From Schizophyllum amplum (taxonomy: Eukaryota > Basidiomycota > Agaricomycetes > Agaricales > Schizophyllaceae): DNA of 64,000 nucleotides. Made by a program: the position numbers and the translations under genes. The notes under the pieces are model-generated. The model made no database searches, had not been told where the DNA came from, and worked only from the letters and a program-made list of their open reading frames with translations. The stretch spans positions 558,001-622,000 of the forward strand of contig VDMD01000016.1 of NCBI GenBank assembly GCA_007026445.1, read 5' to 3'. This document shows, piece after piece, positions 14,080-23,193 of the stretch (the first letter of the stretch is position 1; each line of letters starts with the position of its first letter).

Positions 14080-14484
14080 TGCCCTCGCGGGGTCGCGCCG
14101 CTCGTATTCCGCGCCACGGTAGCCATGCGCGCTGTGGACGCTGCCGTTCCGTGTATATACCTTCGTGGTGTGTAGTTTATTCGCCTGAGCATACAATAGT
14201 CGGTAGCAGATTCACTAATGACATCGCACCGCTTAGTTCAGGTGCATTGTATTCAATGTATTCCTAATCCGCATTGCACATTTCATCGGAGCTTTGGAAC
14301 TTGTTGCAGTTCTCACCGACGTCCATCGCCACCTTCAACGCAGTCGCACTGCGTGCGAGTAACATTTTCCCACGCCACCGACTTGCCTTCAACTATCATC
14401 ATTTGGCGTTTCTACTTACACGATGCGAACAGCGAACCGCTCGCTGAGAAACAAACGGCATACTGGATGCGTGCCGTATCTCCA
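14080..14484. other. Intergenic region, convergent 3' ends
   Basis: Lies between the stop codons of the rightward deubiquitinase gene and the leftward orphan gene, so it carries two 3' ends. Open frames here look like chance. Confidence 0.5.
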
Positions 14485-15485
14485 TCATTGTCCCATGAAC
14501 TGACTCTCCTCTGCCTGCAGTGCCTTTGCGCGCAGAGCATAACAGGCTACGCAGTTGCATCCACCGCTGACCGGATGGAGCTCCAAGAATACGCAGATTC
14601 CTTGAGATGCATTGGCATCTGGCATCTGCAGGTATCCGCAGACGTGCTCGATGATATTGATGATGTTCCCTGCGAGGTACGAGAGACGCTCTTCCTCGTC
14701 GCCGGCGTAGAACGTGTGCATCTACGACCCTGTGAGCACCAAACGACTGCAGAAAGACCACCACTTACGTCGTGATAAGCCACCGCTCCGCCCAGTGTAA
14801 TTGGGTCGCCGATGTAGCGCAGCTCGTCCATGTCGGGATACATACAACGCGACATCAAGATAAAGCGAGACTTCCAGAATCGCATCTCGCGGAAGGACGA
14901 AGACGGCTGAAATCAGGTGAGCAATTATAGCAATAGCCATAAACGTTGACTGACCCATTCACCCACGTCGTTCGATGCGCAATGCCTCAGGCCCATGCGG
15001 AATATCTGCCAGTACCTGTCGTCACCGCCTCGCGCGAGACGCTGTTGTAGCTCCTTTGCATCGATCTGCATACTACGAAACCACGCGTTCATACTGGACT
15101 CTACCCAGCCTTCGATCTCAGCCCAGATGACGCGTGGCTCACGCCTCTCCAGGCCGCGGAAGTAGTTTCGCCAGTATTGACCGAGCGCCTGCAGGAGCCA
15201 CTGCGTATGTTGCCGCAAGTCCTCGCGCGCTTCTGGGGCAAGCTGCTGTCCGTGCGCCATCCTCTCGAAGTGGCACCAATCTTCCGACAGCGTCAGCACC
15301 TCGCGCGCCCGGATGCGGTCGATGACGGTCGGGTACAGCTGCAGCTTCTCGAACTGTGGCCGGAAGTGGCACCGCAGCCACTCTCTGTAGATCATGGTGT
15401 CCTTGCCATGTTTCTCGATGTCGGTTTTGACGTAGGCGCTGACGGTGCGCGGAGGAAAGGTGCGGAAGTGGTGTTCTTCGTACAT
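14485..15485 (-). CDS. Orphan protein A, paralog of the divergent neighbour
   Basis: Unrecognised protein of about 300 residues in three or four exons. I place the start at ATG 15485 (MYEEHHFRTFPPRTV). The main exon carries LTLSEDWCHFERMAHGQ, QALGQYWRNYFRGLERR and DAKELQQRLARGGDDRYW. Later exons read MYPDMDELRYIG, DPITLGGAVAYHD and MHTFYAGDEEERLSYLAG. Several blocks align with the gene on the other side of the shared promoter: QYWRNYF with DYWRKHY, DPITLGGAV with DPVTYGGAM, and LAGNIINIIEHVCGYL with FVNRVKQIVGYVSDDM. The two are therefore paralogs made by an inverted duplication. No catalytic motif, signal peptide or membrane segment is seen. Function unknown; exon limits approximate. Confidence 0.65.
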
Positions 15486-15766
15486 TGTCGCAGATGGGAG
15501 GCGGGCGGTCGAGCTGTGAGTGGCTTGAACATGGTACTCGATCCAGCGATAATATATCGAGGTCACAGTGCAATGGACCATGCACACCGTCATCGGACGT
15601 GGCATGGTCCAAAATCATCGACAAAGACCGGTGTCCGGAACAAAGGTGCGCATTCATGACCGGCCCTATTGTTTGGGTCCTTCCAGTGCTGGACCGCACT
15701 ATTTAGGCCTCTTGACGCCTTCTGACCTTTAGACTTTTCTCTCCTCGCCCTCATCACCTGCTCGAC

Positions 15767-16800
15767 ATGATCACGATCAACCGCCACACACCCGCACCCT
15801 TCGCGTTCGGCCACGAAGACGACATCATGGCATGGATCTACTATTTCCACACCGATTGCGATGCGCTCAGTTCAAGCAACACCGTCGATGGCTGGCAGAT
15901 GGAAAGCGTGCTCCAGCTCTGCGCTCAATTTGTCGCCTTCGTCGAGGCATGTTCTGGGTATCTGGCGGAGGCCTTGGAAGTGGGGTACACCAACCAAGAT
16001 ATCACCGACCTCGATCTTGCCTTCAAAGCCGTATGCTGCCATACGATGACCGCCCTCGCAGATTATTGGCGGAAACATTACTCGCTCTTTGAGGACGCGT
16101 GGAAACGGAAGCCTGACCAACCCTTGGACGAGCTCATGTGCTCAGGCATGGGGATATTGTCTCAGCAGTCCTGGTATGAGCATAATCTCGGCTTCACGTT
16201 CGACGAGCTCTGCGGAGAGATTGAGAAGGGCGATGAACTCTTGCTCAACCTAGCTCTGAGCGTAGGCCGTGAGTTTGCGGTGAGTGATCGTACATCGTTC
16301 TCTGCCATGTTCTCCGTCTGATTTGTCTCCAGCTGAATGAGTACTTCACGAAGCGGATAAATGCGCAATCAAGATTTGAGGCCATGTGCATCTGCCTTCA
16401 AGTGAACCCACAAGTCAGTATTTTCAAGGATCCGGTCACATATGGCGGCGCTATGGCCATGCTTTATGCAAGTTCATTCCCTTCGCCGCCGTCATATGAT
16501 TGTTGACTAGTATTTCAGGGTAGAGAACGCCGCCAACATTACGAGACGGACGGCCCACAGAATGCACGCAGATTTGTCAACCGTGTCAAACAGATCGTAG
16601 GATATGTATCCGACGACATGCAGCTGGACGATGTCTATGTTGCGCAAGCTCTGACCGCCTTCCTCTGGTCCCTCCCTGCTCCTCCTGGTGCCGAGGGTCA
16701 GGTCGAGGAAGCCAATTACTACGAGGATGCTAGTTGCTACGAGCAGGATGATAACTACGAGGAGGCGACTTGCTACGAGGAAGACAGTAGCATGTTTTGA
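15767..16800 (+). CDS. Orphan protein B, paralog of the divergent neighbour
   Basis: Starts MITINRHTPAPFAFGHEDD at 15767. The first intron follows REFA and rejoins at LNEYFTKRINAQ. The second intron begins GCAAGT after AMAMLY, a GC-AG intron, and rejoins at GREREHYETDG-like sequence (read GRERRQHYETDG). The protein ends with an acidic Tyr/Cys-rich tail (EANYYEDASCYEQDD..EEATCYEEDSSMF) at 16800. It matches orphan A over ADYWRKHY, FDELCGEIEKGD and DPVTYGGAM. About 280 bp separate the two start codons, implying a shared promoter. Function unknown. Confidence 0.7.
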
Positions 16801-17110
16801 GGCAAAGGTATTGATGAAGTAATCTGTCGCCCAAGGGTCAGCGCGACGCTGACGTGCGGAAACATTGCTGTACTTTACATACTTACGATACTGTACATGA
16901 GGCCATAATACCATGAACAAGACCAAAAATAGCGCCCTAGTCAGCGACAAAAACACGGAAAGTCGCCTGCAACACAGTCCAGAAATCCATGTTTCTCAGA
17001 AGTATAAGTACATTTCATTTTTTCGTTGTTATAAAGTACACATTGCTCTCACAGCAGCTGCCAGTGCCAACGACGGTTGACATACATCCCCTTCGGTCCG
17101 TCCGCGTCCC
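16801..17110. other. Intergenic region, convergent 3' ends
   Basis: Between the stop codons of orphan B and the ESS1/PIN1 gene. AT-rich around 16860-17060, fitting two 3' UTRs. No gene seen. Confidence 0.5.
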
Positions 17111-17845
17111 TCAACCCGTCCGGATGATGAGATGCACACCGCTGTCCGTGCTGACAATATCGCTAATATTGCCCACCTCGAGCGCGTACGTCGCGTCTTC
17201 GAAAGGCTTCTGCATTTGCCCGCGCGAGAACCAGCCGAGGTCGCCACCGTGCGCGTGCGAGGAGCAGTCCGAGTGTTCCTGCGCCAGCGCGGCAAAGGTG
17301 TCGGCGGAGCCTCCGATCTGCGCCTGGTATCCGCGCAAAATGTTGATAGCCTCCTCCTTGCTGCGAGTGATGTTGGGCTGGAGAGAGCGGTGACGAAGGG
17401 CGGAGGAAGGGACGGGCAGCGGAAGGGGGAGCGGGAGCAGATCATCATCGAGGATGGAGTGATGGATAGTCATTAGGACAGCACCGAACGCAGGAAGAAG
17501 AGCAAGCGAGGAAAGATTCGTGATCAGCTTATGATAGCTGGAGCTAGAGCCACTACACACCTCTTTCCAGCTTGCAGGTCGCCGACTGTCGCGGTGCTTC
17601 ACGAGCAGGTGGCTCGCGCGGACCTTGCTGGGGTCGCCACCGCTGCCACCGCCGCCCGTGAGGTAGTGCGCGCCGGGAAGCTTTTCGATTTGCTCTCCGG
17701 TCAGCCCTGCGGGGGGCTCCCAGCTCGACTGCTGCGTCGCAGTCTCGAAGAAGTAGGGCATCCCCTTGGACTTGGACATGCGGACTTCCCAGCCAGACTG
17801 CGCGCGTCAGAGGGATGACTGGGTGATCAGGAAGATGCGCACCAT
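17111..17845 (-). CDS. ESS1: Ess1/Pin1-type peptidyl-prolyl cis/trans isomerase (WW plus parvulin domain)
   Basis: The first exon appears to be only the start codon: ATG at 17843-17845 is followed directly by GTGCGC, and splicing at CGCGCAG rejoins SGWEVRMSKSKGMPYFF. The WW domain (residues ~2-34) has both Trp (SGWEV, SSWEPP). After a Gly-rich linker the parvulin domain begins VRASHLLVKHRDSRRP with the basic pair that binds phosphate, then SWKE, a ~200-nt in-frame intron, PNITRSKEEAINILRGYQ, the catalytic-site block HSDCSSHAHGGDLGWF and MQKPFEDATYAL, ending HLIIRTG at 17111. Length is about 165 residues, as in the family. Known role: isomerises phospho-Ser/Thr-Pro bonds, notably in the RNA polymerase II tail. 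Confidence 0.94.
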
Positions 17846-18346
17846 GGTGTGTGAATAATCTTTTCAGTGGATCCGAGCGTAGGTGCTGAACGTCGCTGAA
17901 CTTCAACGTTGAATAGCGTAAGTACAGTAGCGGTAGCCAGCCACGCCACTGATCTGGGGTTGATTGATTGATTGGTTGCGGTGTTTGCCGAAGGCTGTTT
18001 ATGGAAGGCATTGTTCTCTCTCATCCCTTGTTTCCACACGACCATGTTCCTTTGTACTTCCCTACAGGCTACTCAATAGATGTCGCTTCTGATAATGCTT
18101 CCATGTCTACCTGCTCTGCGGAATCCTAGGGGGAACAAGCGACTCAGCATGTCACGGTCAGCTTGTTCCTTGGAAGGAACAAAAGGCCACTAAAGGTCAG
18201 CGCGCGAATGCAGTCTTTCTGGAACAATGCTTACCGATTCCGTCCAGAATTACCATGTATATGCGTGAATGGACGGCGCGCTGTGGTAGAATGCTTATAA
18301 GGCATCGACATACGGATAGTCTCCCATCCATCTACGACTGCCCATC
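17846..18346. promoter_or_regulatory. Divergent promoter region with inverted repeats
   Basis: Lies between the start codons of ESS1 (-) and the large disordered protein (+). It holds GGAACAAGC (18132-18140) matched by GCTTGTTCC (18161-18169), and right after it the near-palindrome with arms GTTCCTT and AAGGAAC (18165-18180). Such clustered GAA/TTC blocks recall heat-shock-type elements but the spacing is not canonical. A TATA-like TGCTTATAAGGC lies near 18290-18302. Confidence 0.4.
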
Positions 18347-20737
18347 ATGACTGAACGACGCCACGAGCGCACTTCCTCACCGCACGATGACAGTAACGTA
18401 GTCTCAACGCTGCTCACTGACGATACGGTACCAAGTGTGCCTCAGGCTGATCGCCTAGGTGAGTTTTGTCCGCCTCCCGTTCCGGCAGTGTCGCTGACGA
18501 CTCATTATTTACTAGCGAACGATCAGAGCCTCAATGTCAGCATGCCGCAGGCGGTGATGACATCGAATACTCTCCACTCGAATCCTGCCGCGCAGGTTGC
18601 CGTTGTCGGGATCTCTCGCCGACGTCGTTTATTGCACGCCATCGGTGCTTTTATGCGACCTTTCTCCCGTCACGCCTCATATAACGCCCCGTTCACGACG
18701 CCCGCGTACACATCTTATGAAACTTCCACTCCAGACCATGCCCAGCACGCCAATAATACGCCTATGCGTCTTTCAGGAGACCTCCCACCCCAGCTCACCC
18801 TCGACATCGATCTACACCAACCGCAGGCCTTGATCCCTTCCACTTTCTGGGAAGATACTTTGCCGCAAATACTCGACAAACGCCAGTCGGTCGAAGTCAT
18901 CGTATCCGCGGCCTATCCAGAGCAACCTTCTTTGAGCCCTCTGATAGGACCTGCGTGCGACAGGGAGGACGACAAACGTCGTCAGTCATGTTCAGATGAT
19001 GTTCGAGACAGACCACTTCCCTCGCTGCCAGACACATCCGAGATGAACTCGTCGAATCACGACGTGACGACTGTCGTCCTTTCGCATTCCATCTCCAGGA
19101 GCGATGCGTCTCTGCCTCAACCTATGACAGTCTCGCCTGCTGCTCCTGATAACGCGCATGTCGCAAGCACTGGCCACAATCTCGCTGGACTACTGATCGC
19201 TCGCAGCGATACTTTCTCTTTCGAGAGGTGGGAAGGCTCCTTGCCTACAGGTTCCGAAGGCGAGGCTTCAACGGCGGGCGCACAAGCGTGGCATGACGAG
19301 AACAACAGTGGTTCGCAGCGGGACATCGTCTCTCGTCACACTAACAATCCCACGCCGACCGTAGACGATTCGGCGGCTCTGCAGATGCCACACGATAACT
19401 CGGACCGCCTAGTCTTCCCGAGCCCTATACGATACACTATACCTCTGCCTCCTGTTGAAGCGGACGACGATCAATTGGATGAGCACGGCTCTCTACTGCT
19501 GCTGCGGCCACCTGTGCCGAACTGTCTTGGACTGTATCACCTCGAATCCTGTCCCGCTAGCCCCCAAATCCAATCGCGAGACCTTCCTCAATGGCCCGCG
19601 CCGCGCCCTCAGACCGCCTCGCAACACTATCGTGACCTCACACGGTGGTCAGCGGAAGGCGACGAGAGTGGGGCTACCTTGCCTGCGCCCCGACAGATGC
19701 CTGCGTCTTTGCGGTCGAGTGGCGACCCTAACGAGGCTCAATACAATAGTCGACACGACAGCGAGACGGTGAAAGACAGCAGCCGCCTGACTCCGGGGTC
19801 GCCAATTCCGACTTCTGTGTTGGCACCACCGCTCGATGCGCCTTTGGCTGCAGCCTCAGCCTCAGCCCAAGCTTCTCCCTCCCGGATCCCGGCGGCTCCT
19901 CAATCGCCCTCTTCGCGGACCACGCATTGCGATGAAACTGGCGATGATGATACCCTTTGGGCTTACATCGGCGAGAACAGTATCTCGGGCATGTACGCGG
20001 GCCTTCAGCTGGTAATCGATGTCGGGACAAAGGCCGAGCTTCGACAAAACGCCAGCAGCCGCCCTCCCTGCCGTACCACGTTATTTGATGTCGGTCCCTT
20101 TGCGCAAGCGATGGCTCAACTTCCGGGTCTATGCAGTGCGCGCAGGCATCGGTTGACGCAGTTGTGCTTGCTCATCCGCCAGACGCGGACTCCTGGCGGC
20201 CAGGATACGATGACGAGGGTCATGCTTTGCATGAAGGATTACTTGCGCTGCATATATGCTGTCACGGTCAAGATGAAGGCGGAAAATGTTCGAACTCCTC
20301 AAAGCTTGGCTGAAGCGCCTATACGCAAGTACTTCACGCGTTTGCGATATCTGCGAATTGAAGGCAAGGCGACACTGGCGCGCTTCCTGCTCTTCCCTCT
20401 CAGCAGGCTGCGTCAGCTCGACGTCTGTGTGACGATGTCTGTGTCGGAGGTTTCGGTTTTGGTGCATCGGGCCGAAGGACTTGATCTTCTGGTCCTCGAT
20501 ATACAGGGCGAAAACGGGCAGGTACTGGACACTTTGCAGTCTGAAGATCGCCAAATACGACTCCCGTCTGGTGTTCACGGTCAGGTCAACAACGCATCCG
20601 CTCGGGAGTTGGTGCCACTCTTGCGCAAAGCATCCGCCTCTACGGATCTTCGCTTCACCACAATTGGGTATTGTCCTGCCTCATTTGCGAACTTGTTCGC
20701 ACCTATCGATATCCAGCGATCGCTAGAAATGTCGTGA
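18347..20737 (+). CDS. Large mostly disordered protein, module copy 1
   Basis: Starts MTERRHERTSSPHDDS. An in-frame intron (GTGAGT after ADRL, rejoining at NDQSLNVSMPQ) is probable, because the second copy starts its exon at the same point. Residues up to ~530 are Ser/Pro/Asp-rich with basic patches (ISRRRRLLHAIGAFMRPF). The last ~260 residues are ordered, beginning DDTLWAYIGENSISGMY, with leucine-rich stretches (RLRYLRIEGKATLARF, LFPLSRLRQLDV) like the LRR half of basidiomycete F-box proteins. The gene converges on the F-box gene at 20781-22357, the stops being only about 45 bp apart. It is paralogous to 61595-63970. Function unknown. Confidence 0.8.
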   Translation: MTERRHERTSSPHDDSNVVSTLLTDDTVPSVPQADRLGEFCPPPVPAVSLTTHYLLANDQSLNVSMPQAVMTSNTLHSNPAAQVAVVGISRRRRLLHAIGAFMRPFSRHASYNAPFTTPAYTSYETSTPDHAQHANNTPMRLSGDLPPQLTLDIDLHQPQALIPSTFWEDTLPQILDKRQSVEVIVSAAYPEQPSLSPLIGPACDREDDKRRQSCSDDVRDRPLPSLPDTSEMNSSNHDVTTVVLSHSISRSDASLPQPMTVSPAAPDNAHVASTGHNLAGLLIARSDTFSFERWEGSLPTGSEGEASTAGAQAWHDENNSGSQRDIVSRHTNNPTPTVDDSAALQMPHDNSDRLVFPSPIRYTIPLPPVEADDDQLDEHGSLLLLRPPVPNCLGLYHLESCPASPQIQSRDLPQWPAPRPQTASQHYRDLTRWSAEGDESGATLPAPRQMPASLRSSGDPNEAQYNSRHDSETVKDSSRLTPGSPIPTSVLAPPLDAPLAAASASAQASPSRIPAAPQSPSSRTTHCDETGDDDTLWAYIGENSISGMYAGLQLVIDVGTKAELRQNASSRPPCRTTLFDVGPFAQAMAQLPGLCSARRHRLTQLCLLIRQTRTPGGQDTMTRVMLCMKDYLRCIYAVTVKMKAENVRTPQSLAEAPIRKYFTRLRYLRIEGKATLARFLLFPLSRLRQLDVCVTMSVSEVSVLVHRAEGLDLLVLDIQGENGQVLDTLQSEDRQIRLPSGVHGQVNNASARELVPLLRKASASTDLRFTTIGYCPASFANLFAPIDIQRSLEMS

Positions 20738-20780
20738 TTTCGACGATGAGGATGGCTCGGCCGTTTATACTGATAGTATA

Positions 20781-22357
20781 TCATTTATGTGTAGCTGGTA
20801 ATGCACGATACAAGTCCTCCGCGTCCTGATATGTGTCCATGGATAGAAGTGTCGTCGTTTGCAGGAACGGGGATGGATCGAATATATCTGGGATATCGTC
20901 ATAGGTATCTTGCCAATGACAGTACCGCATTATCCTCAGCTTTCGTAGCGGCACACACCGTAAAAGGGTCACGATCTGGTCTTCGTACCCTCTAGAGATA
21001 TAATGTAAGGCAAGCATGGAGAGGTGGGCGTCGGACCGGCTCAACATTTCCTCGATCGCAAGCGCCTGCACACCTGTGGTTGTGAGGTCAAGACGATCGA
21101 GGATGGGTGTTGTAATGCCACTGAAAAATCGAGACCAATCCCAGACAAAGCACCCGCCTAACATCAGGACTCGCAGATGAGGGAGCACGAGCGGTGTTGA
21201 CACGACAGATATCAAGCTTCCCCCGTCGCGGATGTCCAAGTCTGCGGACGCCCTGCTGACTGTTGCCTGAAGCACCTGAACCGCGGGGAGAGCTTTGAGG
21301 AGACCCATCAAGTCCTGCGGAAATATAGGGCTTAGACCAACGTGCGTCAGCCTCTGTAAGGTGTTTGTCGGTGCATAAACAAACACCTGGTGCCACTGGA
21401 CTATGCGGAGGGCAGCAGACGAGTAGAACATTTGCCAGAGGCGAGCTTGCACAGTCGGCAAGCCCTCGTCTTCTATGAAGCGTAACGTTGCTTTTCTGAG
21501 AGAGATGAAGGATCCGCGAGGAAGGATTATCAGGTCCTGCATCATGTCCAGCATGTTGGGGGGAGCGAACTGAACAATGATGGATATCTCTGTCCAGCGC
21601 TGAGGGACCGAAGCGACTAGACGCATGAACTGTCGACATGCGTCTGCATTGCGACGATGCTCGGGCGTATAGTGTATGTCGTTGATTCGCAGAGTCAGAG
21701 GGAGACCGGCAGAGTGCAACAGACACAGCTTCAGTGCGGCGACGTCGCGGAACTGAGGTAGCGGCACGTCGACCATGGTCCACAGCTGGGGGCAGCTCCG
21801 CGTAATGGAGAACCAGCGCGCACATACGCGGCTAAGGAGTACCGTCGCACGGCTGTACATCGGCAGATCGGTGTATCCGTCTCTACAGCGTACAACCTCG
21901 TCCCGCGGATAGTCGAACAAGTTGTCTGGCGCGCCGCACATCATGAAGATGCCGCACAGAAGCTCGGTGGGCAGGCTCTGAATGAAACAGACAGATGCAG
22001 CTGTTAGGTCATGTTAAACAATTGTTAATAGGGGCTTGAAGATATGGCTACCTTCTGCAATCGAGGGCTCAGGCTCCATATGCTTGTCCGCATCAATTGG
22101 CATGTCGAGTAGCGGGGAAGGTGCTCCAGTTTGTCGCGCTTCCGCACACGATCCAGTATTGACATCGCGAGCATCGAAGTTGATAATACTGATTGGTAGG
22201 GTGGAGGGGCAGCGCGCTGTATATAGGCAGTCATCAGAACATCCTTCTGAGCGCTCAATCGACAAGACGTACCAGCGCTGTCGTTCTTCCCCGTGCAAAC
22301 CGCCTGACATGGCGTGCCCTTGTCATGAGATGCGCGAGGGTGTTGAGATTGGTCCAT
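20781..22357 (-). CDS. F-box/LRR-like protein, module copy 1
   Basis: I take the start at ATG 22357 (MDQSQHPRASHDKGT), because exon 1 then aligns with the second copy (MAEHHHPLLFPDKGT) and both end in NDSA at a phase-1 donor. The last exon has the F-box core SLPTELLCGIFMMCG and then leucine-rich sequence (SRVCARWFSITRSCPQLW, LTHVGLSPIF, LPHLRVLMLGG) to the stop at 20781. Exon 2 (about 22070-22205) is read in a different frame from the second copy; see findings. A 5'-UTR intron (donor GTATGTGTG) probably precedes the start. Inferred role: SCF ubiquitin-ligase adaptor with unknown target. Confidence 0.8.
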
Positions 22358-23193
22358 CACTGGATACGTTGCATTAGAGCGAGTGCATGCGTGCTGACAG
22401 CACACATACCTGGAGGATGCAGCGAGAAACGGGGCGTTCCACTAGATAGTTGCAGTCGAGCAGAGAAGAGAGACGGGGGAATGGAGTGCGTTGGGAGTGC
22501 GTATGTTCTGCTCCTCTGTCAGAGGAGCTTATGTACGGCCGCGTGCCGCTGTCGGGATGGGCAAGCTTCGACCGAAAAACAATAACGAGGGAGACAATTG
22601 GGGCCGGTACCGATTCCGAAGCCTGAGAGCGCATGTCCACTCGGATTTTTCCATCCTTCCCAAGTCTTTTGCAGTAGCAGCTGAACAAGAAAGAGTATGA
22701 GACAAGGACTGACGGAGGATGGAAGTAGGATGGAAGTCTGACGAGAAGGTTGCTCGGCAGTCAGAGAACTCTGAACCAACTCTGAACAATGAACTAGTTT
22801 CAAGAGGGCCACCACTGCGTGTGTCATGTGGTGAGTTAGGAAATGGGGCTGAAGCCCACGTGGTCTACTCCTCATCAATCCAGACCCAGATCCCCCGCGA
22901 GCACACCACGTGCTAGGGTTAGGGTTAGAGAGGGGCCCGATCATCAAAATAAGCACTTTATGCCATTATATCCATCCCCTGCACGCAATCAGATTAAAAA
23001 ATCACCCGCACGTTGAGTATGCGTTCGAATTTACACGCTTATCGTATGTTGTACCTGCATCCTATTCATCTACGCCCTCCTTTCGCCTGGTCCCTAGTGA
23101 TCCCGACAAGTACTGCTTAAATAAACTTCAGTGCTGCCGTAGGAAGTTTGCTGGCCAAGTGATGACGGCGAATTTCACGACTCGCTCGAGCGC
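22358..23193. promoter_or_regulatory. Upstream region of F-box copy 1, similar to 59.6-59.97 kb; contains a short telomere-like repeat
   Basis: The 22360-22660 part, read on the minus strand, resembles the upstream region of the second copy: shared words include CTTCGGA, TTTCGGTCGA, CAGCGG, ACATAAG and GAGCAGA-CATACGC, in the same order. At 22914-22928 the plus strand reads TAGGGTTAGGGTTAG, two telomere-type units. The remainder has no supported gene. Confidence 0.5.

Noticed and set aside
14218..14775. Plus-strand open frame of 185 codons
   Set aside because: It is antisense to the better supported exons of orphan A.
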